NCBI GenBank assembly: GCA_905233295.1
Contig: CAJODX010000005.1
Coordinates: forward strand, 1 to 16,667
Source: an uncultured Synergistales bacterium
GTDB taxonomy: Bacteria; Synergistota; Synergistia; Synergistales; Aminobacteriaceae
Length of the DNA stretch: 16,667 bases
Reading direction: 5' to 3'
A model generated the notes under the pieces. It did no database searches and was not told the origin of the DNA. It worked only from the letters and a program-made list of their open reading frames with translations. The position numbers were made by a program, and so were the translations under genes. Below are positions 7,058-12,556 of the stretch, one piece after another; position 1 is the first letter of the stretch; each line of letters begins with the position of its first letter.

Positions 7058-7483
7058 ATGGCTAAGAAAGTTGTAGGGCAGATCAAATTACAACTGCCGG
7101 CCGGCAAAGCGACACCGGCGCCCCCCGTAGGTCCTGCGCTCGGTCAGCACGGCGTAAATATCATGGAGTTTTGCAAGCAGTTCAACGCAAAAACTCAGGA
7201 TCAGGCGGGTTTAATAATCCCGGCGGTCATTACTGTTTACGCTGACAGAAGTTTCTCGTTTGAACTCAAGACACCTCCGGCAGCCGTTTTATTAAAGAAA
7301 GCTGCGGGGATCGAGTCAGGCTCAGGCGTTCCCAACAAGACCAAAGTAGGAAAGCTTGCACGTGCGAAAGTCAAAGAGATCGCTGAAATGAAAATGAAAG
7401 ATCTCAATGCCAATGATGTCGAAGCGGCAATGAGAATGATCGAAGGCACAGCGCGTTCAATGGGGCTTGAAATCACAGATTAA
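7058..7483 (+). CDS. rplK: 50S ribosomal protein L11
   Basis: A 141-residue L11, full length. It carries the N-terminal KLQLPAGKATPAPPVGPALGQHGVNIMEFCK segment (the proline-rich, thiostrepton-sensitive face) and the C-terminal rRNA-binding domain with SGSGVPNKTKVGKL and AAMRMIEGTARSMG. L11 binds 23S rRNA at the GTPase-associated centre. ATG 7058 follows AAGGA at 7041-7045. The 59-base gap after nusG holds a possible weak promoter (TTGAGG at 6995, TATATA at 7017, 16-base spacer), so rplK may have some independent transcription as well as read-through from secE-nusG. Confidence 0.97.
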   Translation: MAKKVVGQIKLQLPAGKATPAPPVGPALGQHGVNIMEFCKQFNAKTQDQAGLIIPAVITVYADRSFSFELKTPPAAVLLKKAAGIESGSGVPNKTKVGKLARAKVKEIAEMKMKDLNANDVEAAMRMIEGTARSMGLEITD

Positions 7484-7490
7484 TTTTTAT

Positions 7491-7519
7491 GCGGGAGAGT
7501 TTAACCTCGCAAAAACCGC
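7491..7519 (+). promoter_or_regulatory. Probable L1 autoregulatory hairpin in the rplK-rplA gap
   Basis: GCGG (7491-7494) pairs with CCGC (7516-7519) and GAG (7495-7497) with CTC (7506-7508), leaving a one-sided A-rich internal loop (7509-7515). Two short helices split by an asymmetric loop immediately before the rplA ribosome site resemble the L1-binding structure found between rplK and rplA in many bacteria. The stems are short, so this is tentative. Confidence 0.45.
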
Positions 7520-7531
7520 AGGAGGCAGAAT

Positions 7532-8236
7532 ATGAAGAGAAGCAAAAGATACAACGAGGCAGCAGCGAAAATCGAAGCCGGAAAATTATACGGACTCCGT
7601 GAAGCTGTCGAGCTTTTTAAGAGCGTTGCAACGGCGAAATTCAACGAGAGCATTGAAGTTCACGTCCGTTTGGGTATTGACCCTAGGCACGCAGATCAGC
7701 AGGTTCGCAGTACAGTGAGTCTTCCTCACGGCACGGGCGTAACTAAAAAAGTTCTCGTCATCACTCAGGGCGAAAAAATCAAAGAGGCTCAGGATGCTGG
7801 TGCGGATTTAGTCGGCGGCGAAGATATGGTGCAGCAGATTCAGGGCGGTTTCATGGACTTTGACGCTGTAATCGCAACGCCGGATATGATGAAATCCGTT
7901 GGACGTTTAGGCAAAGTCTTAGGTCCGCGCGGTTTAATGCCCAGCGCAAAGACAGGAACGGTAACGTTTGAACTTGCCAGCGCAGTAAAAGAAATCAAGG
8001 CGGGTCGTGTCGAGTTCAGAGCTGACAAAGCCGGAATCACTCACAACGCCGCAGGACGCAGAGATTTTTCAGCCGATGATCTTTATGACAACGTAAAGGC
8101 TCTGTTGCAGGCAATTTTCAGAGCACGTCCGGCTTCAGTGAAAGGCACGTATGTCAAGAGCATCGCAATCGCTCCAACGATGGGACCGGGAATCGCCGTA
8201 GATCCGTCGCTTGCACAGAAAGAATTGGCGTTATAA
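7532..8236 (+). CDS. rplA: 50S ribosomal protein L1
   Basis: A 234-residue L1, usual length. Conserved segments include MKRSKRYNEAAAKIE, LGIDPRHADQQVRSTVSLPHGTG, ATPDMMKSVGRLGKVLGPRGLMPSAKTGT, the K-x-GRVEFRADKAGI rRNA-binding strand and KGTYVKSIAIAPTMGPGI. L1 forms the mobile stalk near the ribosomal E site and in many bacteria represses translation of its own rplK-rplA mRNA. AGGAGG at 7520-7525 lies six bases before the ATG, just behind the hairpin described at 7491-7519. Confidence 0.97.
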   Translation: MKRSKRYNEAAAKIEAGKLYGLREAVELFKSVATAKFNESIEVHVRLGIDPRHADQQVRSTVSLPHGTGVTKKVLVITQGEKIKEAQDAGADLVGGEDMVQQIQGGFMDFDAVIATPDMMKSVGRLGKVLGPRGLMPSAKTGTVTFELASAVKEIKAGRVEFRADKAGITHNAAGRRDFSADDLYDNVKALLQAIFRARPASVKGTYVKSIAIAPTMGPGIAVDPSLAQKELAL

Positions 8237-8281
8237 AAATTTTTCTTTCGTTTTAAATTTAATAAAAAATTTTTTCCGAAG

Positions 8282-8358
8282 ACAGCAGAGGCGCGAGCTT
8301 AAAAATTCTGCTCAGGAGAGAGTGAATTTTAGCGTGAAAATGACGCTCCTCCTGCTGT
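8282..8358 (+). ncRNA. Ribosomal protein L10 leader RNA
   Basis: The leader folds as a three-way junction: a closing stem ACAGCAG (8282-8288) with CTGCTGT (8352-8358), extended by AGG/CCT around a bulged C; an arm GAGC/GCTC (8295-8298/8310-8313); and an arm GCGT/ACGC (8332-8335/8343-8346). Position just before rplJ and this shape agree with the known L10 leader class, bound by the L10-L12 complex for autoregulation. The closing stem uses the same bases as the 5' half of the attenuator hairpin that follows. Confidence 0.72.
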
Positions 8359-8378
8359 AATTTTGGGAGGAGTTTTTT
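8346..8378 (+). terminator. Intrinsic terminator (attenuator) before rplJ
   Basis: CTCCTCC (8346-8352) pairs perfectly with GGAGGAG (8366-8372) and is followed by six T (8373-8378), 30 bases upstream of rplJ. Because 8348-8352 also belongs to the closing stem of the L10 leader, the two structures exclude each other, giving an antiterminator/terminator switch. Confidence 0.75.
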
Positions 8379-8408
8379 GTTTGAGACTTTTAAGGAGGTG
8401 AATAAAAT

Positions 8409-8945
8409 ATGCCGGCGAAAATTAAATATGAGCTTGTCGATAGCCTGAAGGAAAAACTTTCAAAAACAAAAGCGATTTTTGTAGCTGAGTATCGCGGAAT
8501 GACCGTTGCACAGAGTACGGCTCTCCGCAAAAAAGTCCGTGAAGCTGGCGGCGAACTGAAAGTTTCCAAGAACACCCTGTTCAAAATCGCGATGAAAGAA
8601 ACAGGTTTTGCCGAACTTCCCGAAGAAATGACAAAAGGACCGAACATTTATGCTCTTTGCTATGACGATCCTGTAGCTGTCGCAAAAGTTCTTAAGGAAT
8701 ACGCAAACGACAAAACGCAGAAGGCTTTCATTCTCAAGGGCGGTCTGCTCGAAAATCAGCAGCTCACTCTCGCTCAGGTTATGGCACTTGCGGATCTTCC
8801 GTCGAAAGAAGTTCTGCTCGGTCAGGTTGTCAGGACGATCGCAGCCCCATTGTCGGGACTTGTCAACGTTCTTTCCGGTACAATGCGCAATCTCGTTACA
8901 TGCCTTGCCCAGATCAGGGACAAGAAACAGGAAGATGCAGCATAA
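8409..8945 (+). CDS. rplJ: 50S ribosomal protein L10
   Basis: A 178-residue L10, the base of the L7/L12 stalk. The N-terminal rRNA-binding domain is seen in ELVDSLKEKLSKTKAIFVAEYRGMTVAQ, LRKKVREAGGELKVSKNTL and the GPNIYALCYDDPVAVAKVL segment. The C-terminal helix that carries L7/L12 dimers covers about residues 130-172. A very strong ribosome site, AAGGAGGTG at 8391-8399, precedes ATG 8409 by nine bases. Expression is set by the attenuating leader at 8282-8378. rplL follows with a 36-base gap. Confidence 0.97.
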   Translation: MPAKIKYELVDSLKEKLSKTKAIFVAEYRGMTVAQSTALRKKVREAGGELKVSKNTLFKIAMKETGFAELPEEMTKGPNIYALCYDDPVAVAKVLKEYANDKTQKAFILKGGLLENQQLTLAQVMALADLPSKEVLLGQVVRTIAAPLSGLVNVLSGTMRNLVTCLAQIRDKKQEDAA

Positions 8946-8981
8946 AATTTTATTTTATTATTTTTGGAGGTAAAAAATATT

Positions 8982-9359
8982 ATGGCACACGAAGATCTTA
9001 TTAAGGCTATTGAAGAAATGTCGGTTCTTGAGCTTTCAGAGCTCGTAAAGGCACTCGAAGAAAAGTTCGGAGTTTCAGCTTCGGCAGCTCCTGTTATGAT
9101 GGCAGCAATGCCCGGCGCAGGCGCACCCGCAGCAGCAGCTGAGGAAAAGACAGAGTTTGATGTCGTTTACAAAGCACCCGGCGCAAACAAAATCGCAGTC
9201 ATCAAAGCAGTCCGTGAGATTACTTCACTCGGCTTGAAAGAAGCAAAAGAACTCGTTGACAACCCGCCGAAGAACATCAAAGAGGGCGTTTCAAAAGAAG
9301 AAGCTGAAGAGATCAAAAAGAAACTCACTGAAGCAGGCGCAGAAGTCGAAGTTAAGTAA
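8982..9359 (+). CDS. rplL: 50S ribosomal protein L7/L12
   Basis: A 125-residue stalk protein. The N-terminal dimerisation helix (EDLIKAIEEMSVLELSELVKAL), an alanine/proline/glycine-rich hinge at about 38-54, and the C-terminal factor-binding domain (KTEFDVVYKAPGANKIAVIKAVR to the end) are in the usual order. ATG 8982 is preceded by GGAGGT at about 8966-8971; a TTG at 8964 in the same frame lies in that ribosome site and is not the start. A strong terminator follows at 9378-9410, so the transcript stops here and does not run into rpoBC as in most bacteria. Confidence 0.97.
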   Translation: MAHEDLIKAIEEMSVLELSELVKALEEKFGVSASAAPVMMAAMPGAGAPAAAAEEKTEFDVVYKAPGANKIAVIKAVREITSLGLKEAKELVDNPPKNIKEGVSKEEAEEIKKKLTEAGAEVEVK

Positions 9360-9377
9360 TTTTTTGTGGATTTTCAC

Positions 9378-9410
9378 AGAGGCTCGGTATCATCGTGAGC
9401 CTCTTTTTTT
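9378..9410 (+). terminator. Strong intrinsic terminator after rplL
   Basis: AGAGGCTC (9378-9385) pairs perfectly with GAGCCTCT (9397-9404), with an 11-base loop and a run of seven T. It closes the ribosomal protein operon 18 bases after the rplL stop. Confidence 0.9.
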
Positions 9411-9449
9411 CAATCATAAATTAAAATCTCATAAGCGGAGGCTTTTACA

Positions 9450-9809
9450 ATGAGCAAACAGAACAATCCTAAAGACAAGAAAAAAACGATAATAATCGCC
9501 ATCGTCGTTGTAGTCTTAGTGCTTAACGTGATGTGGACGGTTTTGCAGAGCAAATTTTCACCGAAACTTGACGAAGTGAAAGCCACTGTGGCAGCACTCG
9601 AACAGCGTATTTCAAAACTTGAGCAGGGCGGTCTTTCCAGTGTCGCTGAATTAAAGGAAGATTTTGCGGCGATGAAAGCCGTATCCGATAATCTGTCTGA
9701 ACGTCTTTCGCAGTCTTTGAAAGCTGAAGAAAACGAACTCGCAAGACTTGAAGCTCAGGTTGCCGCTCAGAAAGAACGCGTCGAAGCTCTCAAAAAAGCG
9801 GCAGAATAA
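9450..9809 (+). CDS. Small membrane-anchored coiled-coil protein, unknown function
   Basis: I do not recognise a family. The 119-residue product has a lysine-rich N-terminus (KDKKK, 9-13), one transmembrane helix (about 14-33, IIIAIVVVVLVLNVMWTVL), and then about 80 residues of almost continuous coiled coil with heptad leucines and charged residues (LDEVKATVAALEQRISKLEQ, and LARLEAQVAAQKERVEALKK near the end). The positive-inside rule suggests the coiled coil lies outside the cytoplasm. A good ribosome site, GCGGAGG, precedes the ATG by about nine bases. It sits between two strong terminators, so it is either a single-gene unit with a promoter I cannot place or depends on read-through past 9410. 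The gene is intact with codon use like its neighbours. Confidence 0.72.
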   Translation: MSKQNNPKDKKKTIIIAIVVVVLVLNVMWTVLQSKFSPKLDEVKATVAALEQRISKLEQGGLSSVAELKEDFAAMKAVSDNLSERLSQSLKAEENELARLEAQVAAQKERVEALKKAAE

Positions 9810-9843
9810 TAATTTTTTTACAAAAAAAATATAAGTTGAAAAT

Positions 9844-9886
9844 AAGGTCCTAACGGTAAAAAACGCTGTTGGGACTTTATTTTTTG
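9844..9886 (+). terminator. Intrinsic terminator after the coiled-coil gene
   Basis: A 13-pair stem (9844-9856 with 9866-9878: AAGGTCCTAACGG against CTGTTGGGACTTT, with a few G-T pairs), a nine-base loop and a T-rich tail. Confidence 0.85.
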
Positions 9887-9954
9887 TTTATTTTCATAAC
9901 GGCTAATAAATGCGCGTTAAACGCAGGAAAGATATTATGTTTACAAAAAAGCGC

Positions 9955-9983
9955 TTGACATGTACAAAAACGCGTGCTATAAT
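9955..9983 (+). promoter_or_regulatory. Perfect consensus extended sigma-70 promoter of the DUF1659/DUF2922 operon
   Basis: TTGACA (9955-9960), exactly 17 bases, TATAAT (9978-9983), with TGC directly before the -10 (an extended -10). This is the best promoter in the window. The expected start is near 9990, giving a leader of about 86 bases. Confidence 0.9.
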
Positions 9984-9992
9984 TTTCAGCGT

Positions 9993-10040
9993 CGTAGAAA
10001 AACGTTCCGTAAACAACTACGTTAGGCGATTTAAAAGCCT
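9993..10040 (+). other. Structured 5' leader of the DUF1659/DUF2922 mRNA
   Basis: Two short hairpins lie in the leader: CGTAG/CTACG (9993-9997 with 10017-10021) and AGGC/GCCT (10024-10027 with 10037-10040). A run of ten A followed by six T (10042-10057) comes just before the ribosome site AAGGAG. No known riboswitch class is recognised; the structures may stabilise the mRNA. Confidence 0.4.
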
Positions 10041-10075
10041 TAAAAAAAAAATTTTTTAGAAAGGAGAAATGCTCT

Positions 10076-10306
10076 ATGTCGGCTGTTAGCACAAGAAACA
10101 GTGTAAAAGTCAACGTAAAACTCAACAACGGTACAGACGCAGACGGGAAAGTCCGAACACTCAACGTCAATCTCGGCAAACTGAGCAACGACAATTACAG
10201 CGATCAGAAAGCATGGAACGTCAAGAGCGCGCTCGAACCATGTCTTGAAAAAGCTGTTTATGCCGTTCAGAAAACCGAAGTCAGCACACTGACAGACGGA
10301 GAATAG
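10076..10306 (+). CDS. DUF1659 family small protein
   Basis: A 76-residue protein resembling the DUF1659 family: an N-terminal beta strand pair (SVKVNVKLNNGTDADGKVRTLNVNL), then a helix-rich stretch (DQKAWNVKSALEPCLEKAV) and a final strand (VQKTEVSTLTD). It has no signal peptide or membrane segment, so it is probably a soluble cytoplasmic protein. The ribosome site AAGGAG (10061-10066) lies nine bases before ATG 10076. It is the first gene of a two-gene operon with a DUF2922 gene; such pairs are known in Firmicutes and their function is not established. The consensus promoter implies high expression. Family assignment is from pattern memory, not a profile search. Confidence 0.75.
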   Translation: MSAVSTRNSVKVNVKLNNGTDADGKVRTLNVNLGKLSNDNYSDQKAWNVKSALEPCLEKAVYAVQKTEVSTLTDGE

Positions 10307-10308
10307 CT

Positions 10309-10327
10309 CCTGAGAAAAAAACTCAGG
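10309..10327 (+). other. Intercistronic hairpin between the DUF1659 and DUF2922 genes
   Basis: CCTGAG (10309-10314) and CTCAGG (10322-10327) form a perfect six-pair stem with a loop of seven A, starting two bases after the first stop codon. No T run follows, so it is not a terminator; it may protect the upstream mRNA or tune the ratio of the two proteins. Confidence 0.5.
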
Positions 10328-10360
10328 CAGTAAATCTTAAAAGAAAAGGAAGTGATAAAA

Positions 10361-10594
10361 ATGTTAGAAACTTCAACGACTTCAAAACTCTCAATGACGT
10401 TTGTGAATGCGCTTGATAAAAAAACGACGATCAACTACAGCCACGTTAAGTCGAACGTTACTGACTCTGCCGTCAAAAATCTGGTTCAGTGCATAACATC
10501 AGCCGGAAACAGAGATCTGTTTGAATCAGCGCCCGTAAGCTGCGACAGTGCGAAAATCATCACGACTACAACGACTGACATCGATTTAAGCTAA
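10361..10594 (+). CDS. DUF2922 family small protein
   Basis: A 77-residue protein resembling DUF2922, whose C-terminus typically ends in a strand such as A-x-I-V-x-T-T-x-T-x-I-D-L; here it is SAKIITTTTTDIDLS. The N-terminal half holds two beta strands (KLSMTFVNALDKKTTINYSHV) and the middle a helix (DSAVKNLVQCITSAG). The overall strand-strand-helix-strand pattern and size match the upstream DUF1659 product, suggesting that the two proteins share a fold or pair up. ATG 10361 is preferred over GTG 10352, because AAAGGAAGTG at 10345-10354 serves as its ribosome site. No signal peptide. A terminator follows at 10612. Confidence 0.77.
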   Translation: MLETSTTSKLSMTFVNALDKKTTINYSHVKSNVTDSAVKNLVQCITSAGNRDLFESAPVSCDSAKIITTTTTDIDLS

Positions 10595-10602
10595 ATTTTT
10601 TC

Positions 10603-11427
10603 TCAGCAAAACTCCTTCCGATACGCCAATCGGAGGGAGCTTTTTATTTTATTTTCTGGAATTTTATATTTTTCGCCGATGATTTTCACAACGTCTTTGA
10701 CGCTCGCACCGTCAGCAAATATTTTTTCGGCTTCACTGCGCCATCCCTCATCAGAAATTTCCTGTGTCTGCCCTTCTATAATCAGGACTAATTCGCCTTT
10801 AACTCCGTCTTTTATTTTTTCGAGTATTTCAGAAAGAGTGCCGCGTATTGTCTCCTGAAAAATTTTTGAGATTTCACGCACCAGAGCTGACTGTCTTTCG
10901 CCTAAAATATTTTTCATTTCGGAAATTTGTTTTTCGATTTTATGCGGCGAAATATAAAAACAGATTGTGAAAGGAAAATTTTTTAGGTCGCTGAAGAGTT
11001 TTTCGCGTTCGCCGGATTTTTCAGGAGGAAATCCCAAAAACAAAAACGGCTGAGGATTTAGCCCCGACATCAGCACCGCAGGCAAAACAGCACTTGCTCC
11101 GGGCAAAACATCAATTTCAATTTCCTCATCAACGGCGCGTTTCAGTAAAATCCAGCCGGGGTCGGAAATTCCCGGTGTGCCGGCATCTGAAATCACCGCG
11201 ATTTTTTTTCCTTCTCTTAACTTTTCCAAAAGAAAATTCAATTTTTCATTTTCATTGTGAACGTGAAAAGATGTCAAATTTTTTTGAATTTCATAATGAC
11301 GCAGCAAAATTCCTGATGTACGTGTATCTTCGCAGGCTATCAGATCAGCTTCACGCAAAACACGCAACGCTCTCAGCGTTATGTCTTCAAGATTTCCTAT
11401 TGGAGTCGGCACAAGATACAAAGGCAT
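10603..11427 (-). CDS. rsmI: 16S rRNA (cytidine(1402)-2'-O)-methyltransferase
   Basis: A 274-residue RsmI, a SAM-dependent tetrapyrrole-methylase-fold enzyme that 2'-O-methylates C1402 in the ribosomal decoding centre. Motifs in order: LVPTPIGNLEDITLRAL (5-21), ACEDTRTS (31-38), SDAGTPGISDPG (80-91), LPGASAVLPA (108-117) and FLFLGFPP (128-135). The start is the ATG at 11427, with GGAG at 11437-11440 on this strand; the open frame continues to 11553 only through the opposite-strand tRNA-Leu and is not coding. Its last codons (LRLAYRKE) coincide with the hairpin of the terminator that closes the oppositely oriented DUF2922 operon. Nothing is missing. Confidence 0.94.
   Translation of the reverse strand: MPLYLVPTPIGNLEDITLRALRVLREADLIACEDTRTSGILLRHYEIQKNLTSFHVHNENEKLNFLLEKLREGKKIAVISDAGTPGISDPGWILLKRAVDEEIEIDVLPGASAVLPAVLMSGLNPQPFLFLGFPPEKSGEREKLFSDLKNFPFTICFYISPHKIEKQISEMKNILGERQSALVREISKIFQETIRGTLSEILEKIKDGVKGELVLIIEGQTQEISDEGWRSEAEKIFADGASVKDVVKIIGEKYKIPENKIKSSLRLAYRKEFC
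10612..10650 (+). terminator. Terminator of the DUF1659/DUF2922 operon, inside the rsmI 3' end
   Basis: CTCCTTCCGAT (10612-10622) pairs with ATCGGAGGGAG (10629-10639) over 11 pairs (one G-T), with a six-base loop, then CTTTTTATTTT. The same hairpin read on the minus strand is followed by TTTT just before the rsmI stop codon, so it could act weakly in both directions. Confidence 0.85.
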
Positions 11428-11445
11428 AAAATTTTTCTCCTGTTG

Positions 11446-11454
11446 TGCTAAAAT
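11446..11454 (+). promoter_or_regulatory. Candidate extended -10 of tRNA-Leu
   Basis: TGCTAAAAT (TGn plus TAAAAT) lies 14 bases before the tRNA-Leu 5' end. No good -35 box is visible at the expected distance; an extended -10 can work without one. The rsmI start lies only 20 bases away on the opposite strand. Confidence 0.4.
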
Positions 11455-11468
11455 TAAAGAAAAGTTTT

Positions 11469-11552
11469 GCGGAGATGGCGGAACGGCAGACGCGCCGGAC
11501 TTAGGATCCGGTGCCGTAGGGCGTAGGGGTTCAAGTCCCCTTCTCCGCACCA
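11469..11552 (+). tRNA. tRNA-Leu (anticodon UAG)
   Basis: An 84-base class II tRNA with an encoded CCA. The acceptor GCGGAGA pairs with TCTCCGC, the anticodon stem CCGGA/TCCGG encloses CTTAGGA with anticodon TAG (reads CUA and other CUN codons), and the T stem AGGGG/CCCCT encloses TTCAAGT. The long variable arm and discriminator A fit leucine. A run of seven T follows directly. Confidence 0.96.
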
Positions 11553-11574
11553 TTTTTTTGTGAATATTTTAAAA

Positions 11575-12522
11575 TTAAAAAACTTCCCGAATAATATCTT
11601 TCAAAACGTTGGCTGAGTTTCTCAGTTTTTCCTGTTCGCTTTCATTCAAACGGATCGGAACGAGAGTTTCTATGCCTTCCATGCCGACAACAGCAGGAAT
11701 GCTCAACGTTACATCTTCAACGCCGTAAAAATTGTGTATCAGACTTGAAACGGAAAGAACGGATTTTTCATCGCGGATGACAGCTTCGCAGATTCTTCCA
11801 ACAGCCATTGCGATGCCGTAATACGTAGCCTGTTTTCTTTTTATGATTTCATAGGCACTGTTTCTCACGGTATTTTCAATTTCAAACATGGCTTGCTGAT
11901 GATTGAAATGTCCGCGCATATCGCAGAAATCCAGAAGAGGAACGCCTGAAACGTTTGCGCTGCTCCATACTGCAAATTCGCTGTCGCCGTGTTCGCCGAC
12001 GATGAATGCGTGAATGCTCCTGCTGTCAACTTCCAGATGTTCAGCGAGAAGATATTTTAATCTTGCTGTGTCAAGGACTGTTCCAGAGCCGATAACGCGG
12101 CGTGAAGGCATTCCGCTGTATTTGACTGCTGTGTAAGTCAGAATGTCAACAGGGTTTGCAACGATCAACAAAATTCCCTGATAATTTAATTTTGCAATTT
12201 CCGACATTATGTCTTTGAAAATAGCTGTGTTTTTTTTCACGAGGTCAAGCCGAGTTTCGCCGGGTTTCTGATTTGCTCCTGCCGTTACAACGATTATCGC
12301 TGCGTCTTCGATGTCGCTGTAATCTCCAGCATATATTTTCGCAGGTTTCGCCAAAGGCATTCCGTGTCCGATGTCAAGAGCTTCGCCCTCCGCACGTTCA
12401 TGGTTCACATCGACAAGGACAATCTCTGAAAAAAGTCCTCTCTGCATCAGAGCAAAAGCACTCGCCGCACCAACGAAGCCAGAGCCTATAACCGCGACTT
12501 TTCTTAAATTTATCTGTTTCAT
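11575..12522 (-). CDS. ldh: L-lactate dehydrogenase
   Basis: A 315-residue NAD-dependent dehydrogenase of the LDH/MDH family. GSGFVG (13-18) is the NAD-binding turn and Asp38 ends the second strand. AGANQKPGETRLDL (81-94) has Gln85 at the substrate-selecting position, where malate dehydrogenases carry Arg, followed by the mobile-loop Arg91. ANPVDILTY is present; DTARL supplies Asp151 and Arg154, and GEHGDSE supplies the catalytic His178. It reduces pyruvate to lactate during fermentation. ATG 12522 is preferred because the conserved strand follows, but its ribosome site is poor; GAGGTG at 12539-12544 is about 17 bases away and a GTG at 12540 is an alternative start. It lies 34 bases after the ttcA-like gene. 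Confidence 0.9.
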   Translation of the reverse strand: MKQINLRKVAVIGSGFVGAASAFALMQRGLFSEIVLVDVNHERAEGEALDIGHGMPLAKPAKIYAGDYSDIEDAAIIVVTAGANQKPGETRLDLVKKNTAIFKDIMSEIAKLNYQGILLIVANPVDILTYTAVKYSGMPSRRVIGSGTVLDTARLKYLLAEHLEVDSRSIHAFIVGEHGDSEFAVWSSANVSGVPLLDFCDMRGHFNHQQAMFEIENTVRNSAYEIIKRKQATYYGIAMAVGRICEAVIRDEKSVLSVSSLIHNFYGVEDVTLSIPAVVGMEGIETLVPIRLNESEQEKLRNSANVLKDIIREVF

Positions 12523-12556
12523 TTTTTTTTCAAATAACACCTCTCATATTTAAATT

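Noticed and set aside
11428..11553. An N-terminal extension of RsmI starting MVRRRGLEPL.
   Set aside because: It is the antisense translation of tRNA-Leu; the family N-terminus MPLYLVPTPIGN starts at 11427 with its own ribosome site.
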